From assembly GCA_035539855.1 (NCBI GenBank), contig DATLHO010000217.1:1-15179 (forward strand): a DNA stretch of 15,179 nt. Direction: 5' to 3'. Of the stretch, positions 1 to 6,271 are shown one piece after another. Numbering within the stretch: position 1 is the stretch's first letter; each line of letters opens with the position of its first letter. A model generated the notes under the pieces. It was not told where the DNA came from. It ran no database searches and saw nothing but the letters and a program-made list of their open reading frames with translations. Source of the stretch: DATLHO01 sp035539855 (GTDB taxonomy: Bacteria > Bacteroidota > Ignavibacteria > OLB7). The translations under genes were made by a program, and so were the position numbers.

Positions 1-602
1 CGGTCGGCGAGCATCAGGAGCATGCCGCGGAGGTTCGACGGGGTACACTCGATGAGCGCGAGGTGGCACTCGAGGTAGCTGCGCAGGTCCTGCATCCGCC
101 CGGGAACGAAGCGCAGCAGCTTCGGCGCGAGGACCATCATCTCCCGGAGATAGGGCGTGATGTCGCGGCCGTTGCGGATGCGCTCGAAGAGCGCCCGCAG
201 GATGCCTCGACGCTCCCCGGCCGCTCGCTCGGACGAGGGCCTGGCCGCCCGGGCATCCGGATCCGATCCCTCGCGGCTCATCCGGAAGCGCCCGAGGCGT
301 GTGCGCCGCATCAGGGGCCGGGCAGAGGAGACGACGATGATCTGTGTCCCGCCCGCGGCCGCGTCGAGCAATCCCGCGATGGCCTCCACCTCCTCATCGA
401 GCAGCACGTGCGACACGACCACGAGGTCGCTGGCGGCGATCGACGCTGCGAGCCTCGCGCGATCGGCGATGGCCTCACCGCTCGCATGCGCGTGCACGAC
501 GATTGCCGACGCCGGCATCTCTCGGTCGAGCGCGGCCGCCACCCCGGCGATGATCGCCGGGCGCGAGGGTTCCATGCAAAGCAGGGTCAGCGTGAAGGGC
601 AT
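1..602 (-). CDS. bchH: Magnesium chelatase large subunit BchH, N-terminal part (cut by window edge)
   Basis: The 200 complete codons read here form the N-terminal region of a BchH/ChlH-type chelatase. This subunit binds protoporphyrin IX and, with BchI and BchD, inserts Mg2+ in the first committed step of (bacterio)chlorophyll synthesis. The start is ATG at 602-600 (MPFTLTLLCMEPSRPAIIAG). Residues 59-110 follow the family pattern of the DUF3479 domain: a buried DLVVVSHVLLDEE strand and loop, then RRTRLGRFRM, matching the family's 'LTRLGKFxM'. Residues 159-200 (APKLLRFVPGRMQDLRSYL, then SNLRGMLLML) match the family's 'LPKLLRFIPGxAQDxRxYxL...xxN' block. The full protein is usually about 1200-1300 residues, so most of it lies outside the window. 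It is transcribed away from all other genes and is first in its own unit. CobN cobaltochelatase is the main alternative, but this N-terminal domain favours BchH. No clear Shine-Dalgarno precedes the ATG. The function is inferred from remembered family patterns. Confidence 0.8.
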   Translation of the reverse strand, partial: MPFTLTLLCMEPSRPAIIAGVAAALDREMPASAIVVHAHASGEAIADRARLAASIAASDLVVVSHVLLDEEVEAIAGLLDAAAGGTQIIVVSSARPLMRRTRLGRFRMSREGSDPDARAARPSSERAAGERRGILRALFERIRNGRDITPYLREMMVLAPKLLRFVPGRMQDLRSYLECHLALIECTPSNLRGMLLMLAD

Positions 603-676
603 GCGGTCGAAGTGTTTCGAGAAGTTACGACGGCCGGGGCCGTTGGCGCTCCTCCCGCGAGAATGACCGCTCGGCC

Positions 677-705
677 TTGTCCCCGCGCCCCGGCGCGACT
701 AAATT
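677..705 (+). promoter_or_regulatory. Candidate sigma70-type promoter for the 731-1507 gene
   Basis: TTGTCC (677-682) and TAAATT (700-705) are separated by exactly 17 bases in a region that is otherwise very GC-rich. Each hexamer matches its consensus at four of six positions. The predicted transcription start near 712 leaves a leader of about 19 bases before the GTG at 731, with GAGG at 718-721 as ribosome binding site. It lies in the 128-base region between bchH and this gene, so divergent regulation with bchH is possible. No clear promoter was found on the bchH side. Confidence 0.4.
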
Positions 706-730
706 GCCCGCCCACTCGAGGCGTCACATC

Positions 731-1507
731 GTGTTCGACTTCCTGTTCGACAATCCGATCGTCTTCATTGCGGTCATTTTCGCGCTGTCGAGGCTGCTGA
801 AGGGGAAAAAGAAGGCGGCCGAGAAGGCGACGTCGGAGCGGCCGGTCGCGCGCACGAACCCCGCGGCCGAGGAGGCTCGCCGCCGCGCCGCGGCTCGCGC
901 AGACGGCGGAGCGACGGACGCACCGACGCTGGAACAGCGTCTGGAGCAGCTTGCGCTCGACTGGCAGGCAAAGATCGAAGGGAAGACGTCGCCCCAGATG
1001 GTGACCTCGCCCGGCGAGCCGATCGCCGCTGCGGGCGACCCGCGGCCAGTCTCGACATCGGGGATCGCCGCGACCCCACTGGCCGCGGCATCGCGGCGGG
1101 CGGCATCGCTCGAGTCGACGTCGCTGGAGTCGACCTCGCTCGACACGCGCTCGCTCGAATCCGGCTCTGTCGACGCCGGTTCGCTCGAATCCGCAGGTCT
1201 CGACGCCGGATCGCGCGAGGCCTCCTCGGCCGACCCGCGCTGGATCGAGTCGACCTCCAGCGACGCCTTCAACTATCACGCGGCAATCCAGGAGAGCGAG
1301 TCGAAGGCCTACCATCTCGATTCGTTCACCGGGTTCCACTCCGCGACCGGCACCCGGACCGGAGGCCGTGCCGAGGGTGGCGCGCTCGAGGAGATCGATG
1401 CCGCCGGTGCGAGCCTCTTCACCAGTGAGGAGGATCTCCGCCGCGCCTTCATTCTCGGCGAGGTGCTCGGCCGCCCTCGCGCGCATCGCCCGCTCGCACG
1501 GCGCTGA
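731..1507 (+). CDS. Membrane-anchored hypothetical protein with pentapeptide-periodic repeat
   Basis: I do not recognise this gene. From the GTG at 731 it gives 258 residues. Residues 1-22 (MFDFLFDNPIVFIAVIFALS) form one hydrophobic segment ending in RLLKGKKKAAEK, a positive-inside anchor. A charged, Ala/Arg-rich stretch follows, with a possible short coiled coil (LEQRLEQLALDWQAKIEG, about residues 62-80). Residues 126-175 are ten five-residue units of the type SLEST/SLDTR/SLESG. The C-terminus (SEEDLRRAFILGEVLGRPRA) looks like an amphipathic helix of the type 'lRxAxilxEILGxPxA' and is probably the conserved functional tail. A start at 677 is possible in frame, but it would put a polar, basic stretch ahead of the membrane segment and overlap the promoter-like site, so GTG 731 with GAGG nine bases upstream is preferred. 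The gene lies 175 bases before rodA, on the same strand. Confidence 0.7.
   Translation: MFDFLFDNPIVFIAVIFALSRLLKGKKKAAEKATSERPVARTNPAAEEARRRAAARADGGATDAPTLEQRLEQLALDWQAKIEGKTSPQMVTSPGEPIAAAGDPRPVSTSGIAATPLAAASRRAASLESTSLESTSLDTRSLESGSVDAGSLESAGLDAGSREASSADPRWIESTSSDAFNYHAAIQESESKAYHLDSFTGFHSATGTRTGGRAEGGALEEIDAAGASLFTSEEDLRRAFILGEVLGRPRAHRPLARR
1106..1255 (+). repeat. 15-base tandem repeat, ten units, in frame
   Basis: Ten consecutive 15-base units read from 1106, with a consensus near TCGCTCGAATCGACG. The first two units (1106-1120 and 1121-1135) are almost identical, and later ones diverge progressively. Each unit encodes one pentapeptide (SLEST, SLEST, SLDTR, SLESG, SVDAG, SLESA, GLDAG and so on), so copy-number changes would keep the reading frame. 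The order is S-L-E/D rather than the A-D/N-L of true pentapeptide-repeat proteins. Confidence 0.8.
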
Positions 1508-1630
1508 GTCGCACGGCCCATCGTCGGGCCAACAGCATCGCAGGCCGCATTCCGGCGGCCGCTGGCACGTCAGAGGTCCTACGCTCGTCTACCACGCCAG
1601 AGTCCGCCGCCTATCCCGGCGGGCCCTACG

Positions 1631-1648
1631 GCGGAGCTCGAGCTCCGC
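1631..1648. promoter_or_regulatory. 18-base perfect palindrome upstream of rodA
   Basis: GCGGAGCTCGAGCTCCGC equals its own reverse complement over all 18 bases. It ends 34 bases before the rodA ATG, in non-coding DNA. It could be a dimeric regulator operator, or in RNA a seven-pair hairpin with a TCGA loop. No T-run follows directly, so a Rho-independent terminator is unlikely. A shorter GGGCCC palindrome sits at 1621-1626 and a five-pair hairpin (GGCCC/GGGCC) at 1515-1530. Function is unknown. Confidence 0.5.
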
Positions 1649-1682
1649 GTTCCCCAATTCCGCTTTTCCCATAGCCCGGCCC

Positions 1683-2945
1683 ATGTCCACGACGTTCTAT
1701 GATGATGCCTTCGAGACCGCTGGGTCCCGATCGCTCCCCTTCGACTTCCGCACGTTCATGGTGACCATCGGGCTCGTGGCGATGGGCCTGATCTCGATCT
1801 ACAGCGCGACCAACGGCGCCGGGCAGGAGGGACACTTCACCTCACAGCTCGTCTACGCCATCGGCGGCGTCTTCGTGATGCTGGGCATCGCGTTCGCGCC
1901 GGAGCGCTGGGTGCGCCTCTCGGCGTTCCCGCTCTACGGGTTCGGACTGCTGCTGCTGGTCGCGGTGCTGTTGATCGGGACGGTGAAGTACGGCGCGAAG
2001 AGCTGGATCGTGCTCGGTCCACTGGTCTTTCAGCCGTCGGAGATCGGCAAGCTCGGCACGATGCTCATGGCGGCGACGTTCGTCGCGCGCGAAGGCAAGG
2101 AGGTCTCCAACTGGCGCGACCTCGGCACGCTCGTCGGGATCGTCGCGCTGCCGATCGGCCTGATCATGCTCGAGCCGGACTTCGGGTCATCGACCGTATA
2201 CGTGATGCTCCTGATGGGCATTGCGCTCTGGTCGGGCGCCGACCTGTTCCTGCTGTTCGCGCTCGTCGCGCCCGCGTTCGTGGGCGTCGCGGCGTTCTTC
2301 GGCCCGACGCCGATGTACGTCGCGCTCGGCGTCGTGCTGCTGGCGATGATCTCCTTCCGTCGCTCGATCGTGGTGACGCTCCTGGGCTTCGCGATGTCGG
2401 TGTCGATCGGCTTCTCGACCGGCTACGTCTACGAGAACGTGCTCAAGCCCCACCAGCAGAAGCGCATTCAGAGCTTCCTCGATCCGAACCTCGATCCCAA
2501 GGGCGCGGGCTACCACGTCATCCAGTCGATGCTCGCGGTCGGCTCCGGAGGCCTCACCGGCAAGGGCTTCCTCAACGGCACCCAGACGCAGCTCAAGTAC
2601 ATCCCCGAGCAGTGGACCGACTTCATCTTCTGCGTTCCGACCGAGGAGTTCGGGTTCCTCGGCGGCATGCTGGTGCTGACGCTGTTGATATCGCTCATCT
2701 ACTTCGCGGTGGACACGGCGAGCCACCTGCGCAACAAGTTCGAGTCGACGATCTGCTTCGGGATCGCGACAATCTTTCTCTATCATACCGTTATCAACGT
2801 CGGCATGGCCATCGGCCTCGTGCCGGTCATGGGCATCCCGCTGCCGTTCCTGTCGAAAGGCGGCTCCTCGCTGCTGCTGAACATGTCGATGGTCGGTCTG
2901 CTGCTGAACTTCTACCGCTACCGGACCGACGTCAGGCGCGCCTGA
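1683..2945 (+). CDS. rodA: Peptidoglycan glycosyltransferase RodA (SEDS family)
   Basis: This is a 420-residue polytopic membrane protein of the SEDS family. These enzymes polymerise lipid II into glycan strands; RodA acts with PBP2 in the elongasome for rod-shaped growth. About ten hydrophobic segments are visible from residue 22 on. The large periplasmic loop carries the family signature: HQQKRIQSFLDP, LDPKGAGYHVIQS (D271 is the likely catalytic Asp by analogy with E. coli RodA), GSGGLTGKGF, then PEQWTDFIFCVPTEEFGF. The GTQ in LNGTQTQLKYIPEQ points to RodA rather than FtsW, where a K-x-K-like sequence is usual. The C-terminus has GIPLPFLSKGGSSLLLN, the final SEDS motif. ATG 1683 is chosen because the first membrane segment follows about 20 residues later; the longer in-frame ORF runs into the preceding gene. 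No ribosome binding site is obvious. The usual companions mreBCD and mrdA are absent here. Confidence 0.93.
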   Translation: MSTTFYDDAFETAGSRSLPFDFRTFMVTIGLVAMGLISIYSATNGAGQEGHFTSQLVYAIGGVFVMLGIAFAPERWVRLSAFPLYGFGLLLLVAVLLIGTVKYGAKSWIVLGPLVFQPSEIGKLGTMLMAATFVAREGKEVSNWRDLGTLVGIVALPIGLIMLEPDFGSSTVYVMLLMGIALWSGADLFLLFALVAPAFVGVAAFFGPTPMYVALGVVLLAMISFRRSIVVTLLGFAMSVSIGFSTGYVYENVLKPHQQKRIQSFLDPNLDPKGAGYHVIQSMLAVGSGGLTGKGFLNGTQTQLKYIPEQWTDFIFCVPTEEFGFLGGMLVLTLLISLIYFAVDTASHLRNKFESTICFGIATIFLYHTVINVGMAIGLVPVMGIPLPFLSKGGSSLLLNMSMVGLLLNFYRYRTDVRRA

Positions 2946-3030
2946 TCCGTCCGGAGGCCGAGGGCATCGGACGAACCATGACCTGCGTCATAGTCCCGCC
3001 CCGAAGTCCAGTCTAGATTGCAGTTGTCTG

Positions 3031-3036
3031 GATAAT
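3031..3036 (+). promoter_or_regulatory. Possible -10 element before the hem cluster
   Basis: GATAAT stands out in a short AT-richer stretch (3011-3037) of the 105-base gap between rodA and the CcsA-like gene. No convincing -35 hexamer lies 16-18 bases upstream. A start near 3043 would leave only about eight bases before ATG 3051 but about 44 before ATG 3087. It may mark a promoter for the hem genes, but the evidence is weak. Confidence 0.25.
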
Positions 3037-3050
3037 GTCCGCGCCGGCCG

Positions 3051-3917
3051 ATGCCGCCGGCTCACGTCAACCTTCAACGCGCCCCGATGCTCGCCCTCGC
3101 GAAGATCTGCGAAGCCCTCCTGCCACTGGCCTACATGGCGTCGGTGGGCATCTACGCGCTCGCGTTCTTCCGCCGCGAGGACGTCTACGAGCGCTGGACG
3201 CGCCCGTCGCTGCTCGTCGCCCTCGCGATCCACACGATCCTCATCGGCGCCCGCACCTCGGTGCACGGGCACTGCCTCGTCTATACACCGTTCGAGATGA
3301 TGACGCTCATCTCGTTCACGATCACCCTGACCTACCTCGTCGTCGAGCTCTCGACGGGCGAGCGCGGTACCGGGGTCTTTTTCGTGGCGATGGCGCTGCT
3401 GTTCCAGACGGTCTCGGCCATGTTCGGTCCGTCGCTCGAGCTCTACAGCGCCAATCCAGTGCTGCTCAACGACCTGGTCGGCATCCACATCTCGGCGGCG
3501 CTCATCGGCTACACCGCGTTCACGCTCTCGGCGGTCTACGGCGCGCTGTACCTGATGCTCTTCCACCAGATCCGCTCGAATCGCTTCAACACGTTCTACG
3601 AGCGCCTGCCCAGCCTCGGCCTGCTCGAGCTCATGAGCGCGCGCGCATCGTTGATCGGCATCGGCTTCCTCACGGTCGCGATCCTCGTCGCGGTCATCTG
3701 GATGCCGGGAATCGTCCCGACGTTCTCCTACAGCGACCCGAAGATGATCAGCACGCTGATGATCTGGTTCGTCTACGTCGGAGCGCTCGTGGCGCGCTAC
3801 GTCGCGCGGCTCGACGCCCGCAAGGTGATGGTGATGTCGCTCGTCGGATTCCTCGGAACGATCCTCTCGATGACGATCGTCAACCTCCTCTCCAGTGGAT
3901 TTCACCGCTTCGGATGA
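3051..3917 (+). CDS. CcsA/HemX-like membrane protein
   Basis: This 288-residue protein has about eight hydrophobic segments and belongs to the cytochrome c assembly (CcsA/ResC/HemX) superfamily. CcsA carries heme across the membrane for c-type cytochrome maturation. HemX, coded next to hemA in several bacteria, is linked to control of HemA level. Visible family marks are H72/H74 before YTPFE (compare the H...P..N.YE region), H146 in GIHISAALIGYTAF, the DPK core at 229-231, and C-terminal H285 in GFHRFG. The tryptophan-rich WWD motif is eroded: FSYSDPKMISTLMIWF has neither the WGxxW nor the WD part. This favours a HemX-type role. No ResB/Ccs1 partner is seen. The stop overlaps the hemA start (ATGATG at 3914), so translational coupling is likely. 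An alternative start is ATG 3087 (MLALAKICEALL), directly before the first membrane helix; neither start has a good Shine-Dalgarno. Confidence 0.8.
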   Translation: MPPAHVNLQRAPMLALAKICEALLPLAYMASVGIYALAFFRREDVYERWTRPSLLVALAIHTILIGARTSVHGHCLVYTPFEMMTLISFTITLTYLVVELSTGERGTGVFFVAMALLFQTVSAMFGPSLELYSANPVLLNDLVGIHISAALIGYTAFTLSAVYGALYLMLFHQIRSNRFNTFYERLPSLGLLELMSARASLIGIGFLTVAILVAVIWMPGIVPTFSYSDPKMISTLMIWFVYVGALVARYVARLDARKVMVMSLVGFLGTILSMTIVNLLSSGFHRFG

Positions 3918-5323
3918 TGGAGATCTACGCCATAGGGACCTCGCACCGGCGCGCGCCGGTCGACTTCAGGGAGCGGGTCGCGATCAGCGACGCCGAGCTC
4001 GAGGGAGCGCTCGCGAGCCTGCGCAGCGAGCTCGCGGCCGAGGCGGCGATCGTCTCGACCTGCAACCGCACCGAGATCTACGTCGTGCCGTCGAGCGACA
4101 GCTTCCACGCCGACGAGCTGCGCGCGTGGCTCGGTCGATGGAAGGGACTCGACCTGCCGTCGGACTACTTCTTCTCGCTCTATGCCTGCGGCGCCTCGAA
4201 GCACCTGATGGAGGTCGCCTCGGGGATGGACTCGCAGGTGCTCGGCGACATCCAGATCCTCGGGCAGGTCAAGCAGGCCTACCAGATCGCGCGGCAGTCG
4301 GGATCGCTCGGCAAGGTGCTCTCGCGGCTGTTCTCCAGCGCGCTGCACACCGGCAAGCGCGTCAAGACCGAGACCGACCTGTTCAGCGGCGCGGCGTCGA
4401 TCAGCTACGCGGCCGTCGAGCTCTCGCGCAAGATCTTCTACCCGCTGACCGGCAAGAAGGCGCTCGTCGTCGGCGCCGGCGACACGGGTGAGCTGACCGC
4501 GGTCAGCCTGCACGGACAGGGCGTCCGCAACATCACCGTCGCCAACCGCACCGAGGAGCGCGCCCGCGAGCTGATCGGCCGAATCGGCTTCGGCACGTTC
4601 ATGCCGCTCGGCGACATCGGCGCGAGACTCCACGAGTTCGATATCGTCATCGTCTCGACCGGCGCGCAGGACTATCTCATCACCTACGAGATGGCGCGCG
4701 CGGCAGCGTCTCGACGCAGCTCCAGCGAGATGCAGCTCATCGTCGACATCTCCGTCCCGCGCAACGTCGACCCGCGCGTCGGAACGATCGGGGGGATCTT
4801 CTGCAAGGATCTCAACGACCTCAACGGCGTCATCGAGGCCAACGTCGCGCGGCGTCGCGAGGAGCTGCCGCGGGCCGAGGCGATCATCGTCGAGGAGCTC
4901 ACGGCGTTCTCGGTCTGGTGCAACCTGCTGCCGGTCACACCGGTCGTCGCGCGGCTTCAGCAGCGCTCCGAACAGATCCTCCGCGCCGAGCTCGAGCGCA
5001 ATCGCGGGCGCTTCAGCGAGAGCGATTTCCGCAACGTCGAGAAGCTCGTCGCCAGCGTCGTCAAGAAGATCATCGGGATGCCGATGGCCCACCTGCTCAA
5101 CAGCGAGGCCGACATCCACGAGACGATGCAGAAGGCCGAGTACGTCTCGCTGCTGTTCAACCTGCACCTCGACGAGACCGCCGCGGACGAATCCGCCGAG
5201 GACGATAATCCCCCGGTGCTCCCATCGACGGAGCGACCCGCACACGCCAGCATCCCCGTGGCCGCGGCCGGCGGCACGCCCGCCAACGGGACGCTGCGCA
5301 AGGAGGTTCGAGAGAATGCGTGA
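3914..5323 (+). CDS. hemA: Glutamyl-tRNA reductase HemA
   Basis: This NADPH-dependent enzyme reduces glutamyl-tRNA to glutamate-1-semialdehyde, the first step of the C5 route to all tetrapyrroles. It has 469 residues. The N-terminal catalytic domain has IGTSHRRAPVDFRERVA (7-23) and the nucleophile C50 in STCNRTEIY. Then come GMDSQVLGDIQILGQVKQAY, the Rossmann motif GAGDTG (187-192) with VANRTEERA, DISVPRNVDP, and the C-terminal dimerisation helices ending near LFNLHLDE (about 421). The last roughly 48 residues are a Pro/Ala/Glu-rich tail beyond the usual family end. ATG 3914 overlaps the previous stop by four bases; ATG 3917 is the adjacent alternative. A much longer in-frame ORF upstream merely overlaps the CcsA-like gene. 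The HemA route implies a HemL elsewhere in the genome. HemA is usually the regulated entry point of the pathway. Confidence 0.97.
   Translation: MMEIYAIGTSHRRAPVDFRERVAISDAELEGALASLRSELAAEAAIVSTCNRTEIYVVPSSDSFHADELRAWLGRWKGLDLPSDYFFSLYACGASKHLMEVASGMDSQVLGDIQILGQVKQAYQIARQSGSLGKVLSRLFSSALHTGKRVKTETDLFSGAASISYAAVELSRKIFYPLTGKKALVVGAGDTGELTAVSLHGQGVRNITVANRTEERARELIGRIGFGTFMPLGDIGARLHEFDIVIVSTGAQDYLITYEMARAAASRRSSSEMQLIVDISVPRNVDPRVGTIGGIFCKDLNDLNGVIEANVARRREELPRAEAIIVEELTAFSVWCNLLPVTPVVARLQQRSEQILRAELERNRGRFSESDFRNVEKLVASVVKKIIGMPMAHLLNSEADIHETMQKAEYVSLLFNLHLDETAADESAEDDNPPVLPSTERPAHASIPVAAAGGTPANGTLRKEVRENA
5300..5306 (+). promoter_or_regulatory. Strong Shine-Dalgarno for hemC
   Basis: AAGGAGG ends nine bases before the hemC ATG at 5316 and lies within the end of hemA. 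It is the clearest ribosome binding site in the window and fixes the hemC start. It also means hemC can be translated well independently of HemA, despite the eight-base overlap. Confidence 0.8.
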
Positions 5324-6263
5324 TCTGGTAATCGGAAGCCGCGGCAGTGCGCTCGCCCTCTGGCAGACGCACCGTGTCGAGGCCATGCTGCGTCAGCTCT
5401 ATCCCTCGATCGCGATCCGCGTCGAGATCATTCATACCAAGGGCGACAAGATCCTCGACGTCGCGCTCAGCCGCATCGGCGATCGCGCACTGTTCACCAA
5501 GGAGCTCGAGCAGGCGCTCCTCGACGGCACCATCGACCTCGCCGTTCATTCGCTGAAGGACATGCCGACGCAGCTTCCCGACGGGCTCACGCTCGGCGCG
5601 ATCAGCGAGCGGCACGGTCCGCAGGACGCGCTCGTGGCCGCCGCGGGCCAGACGCTCGAGACGCTGCCGCACGGAGCGACCGTTGCGACGAGCTCGCTGC
5701 GCCGCCGCGCCCAGCTCCTGGCGATGCGCCCCGATCTGCGGATCGTCGACGTGCGCGGCAACGTCCAGACGCGGCTCGATCGCCGACGGGAGAACGGGTG
5801 GGAGGGGATGATCCTCGCCTTCGCCGGACTCGATCGGCTCGGCCTCGCCGACGAGATCGCCCAGATCATTCCGACGAGCGTGATGCTGCCGGCCGTCGGA
5901 CAGGGGGCGCTCGCGATCGAGACACGCCGGGGCGACGACGAGCTCATCGCGATGCTCGCGCCGATCGACCACGCCGACACCCGCGACTGCACGACGGCCG
6001 AACGCGCGCTGCTGCGGTCGCTCGAGGGAGGCTGCCAGGTGCCGATCGCGGCGCACGCGACGCTCGACGGCCGCACGCTTTCGATCGACGCGCTCGTCGC
6101 TGCGCTCGACGGCAGCACGGTCATCCGTCGCAGCATCGCCGGCGACCGCGCTCGGCCCGACGTGCTCGGCGAGCGGCTCGCCGCCGACCTGCTCGACGCC
6201 GGCGCCGCCGAGGTGCTCGCGACGGTCAGGGCGATGGGCGAGCGACTCGACGTTCGTAGCTGA
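5316..6263 (+). CDS. hemC: Porphobilinogen deaminase (hydroxymethylbilane synthase) HemC
   Basis: This enzyme joins four porphobilinogen molecules into the linear tetrapyrrole hydroxymethylbilane in the cytoplasm. Its 315 residues match the family length. Family marks in order: IGSRGSALALWQT (6-18), HTKGDK, FTKELEQALLDG, AVHSLKDMPT with catalytic D82, ATSSLRRRAQLL, DVRGNVQTRL, LPAVGQGALAIE, and EGGCQVPIAA, where C240 is the attachment point of the dipyrromethane cofactor. All key residues are present and no frame damage is seen. It overlaps hemA by eight bases and is followed after eight bases by hemD, so the three are probably one transcript. Confidence 0.98.
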   Translation: MRDLVIGSRGSALALWQTHRVEAMLRQLYPSIAIRVEIIHTKGDKILDVALSRIGDRALFTKELEQALLDGTIDLAVHSLKDMPTQLPDGLTLGAISERHGPQDALVAAAGQTLETLPHGATVATSSLRRRAQLLAMRPDLRIVDVRGNVQTRLDRRRENGWEGMILAFAGLDRLGLADEIAQIIPTSVMLPAVGQGALAIETRRGDDELIAMLAPIDHADTRDCTTAERALLRSLEGGCQVPIAAHATLDGRTLSIDALVAALDGSTVIRRSIAGDRARPDVLGERLAADLLDAGAAEVLATVRAMGERLDVRS

Positions 6264-6271
6264 TCGCGCCC

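Noticed and set aside
63..800. Plus-strand ORFs over positions 63-800 and 157-666
   Set aside because: They are antisense to the bchH N-terminus, which has clear family motifs; their translations are Arg/Pro/Ala-rich without domains.
1106..1255. Pentapeptide-repeat (quadrilateral helix) protein
   Set aside because: The units read S-L-E/D-S-T, not A-D/N-L-x-x, and too few units keep the central Leu to build that fold.
2947..2973. Terminator after rodA (CGTCCG/CGGACG)
   Set aside because: Six pairs around a 14-base loop and no T-run; expected by chance in GC-rich DNA.
3018..3036. TTGCAG and GATAAT as a full promoter pair
   Set aside because: The spacing is only seven bases, far below the 16-18 needed; only the -10-like hexamer is kept, at low confidence.
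3035..3913. Long N-terminal extension of HemA from an upstream in-frame ATG
   Set aside because: The extension reads out of frame through the CcsA-like gene and is Arg/Pro-rich. HemA proteins begin at the MEIYAIGTSHRRAPV block.
3902..5386. Minus-strand ORF of 494 codons opposite hemA
   Set aside because: It lies antisense to a clear hemA with all catalytic motifs; the product has no recognisable domain.
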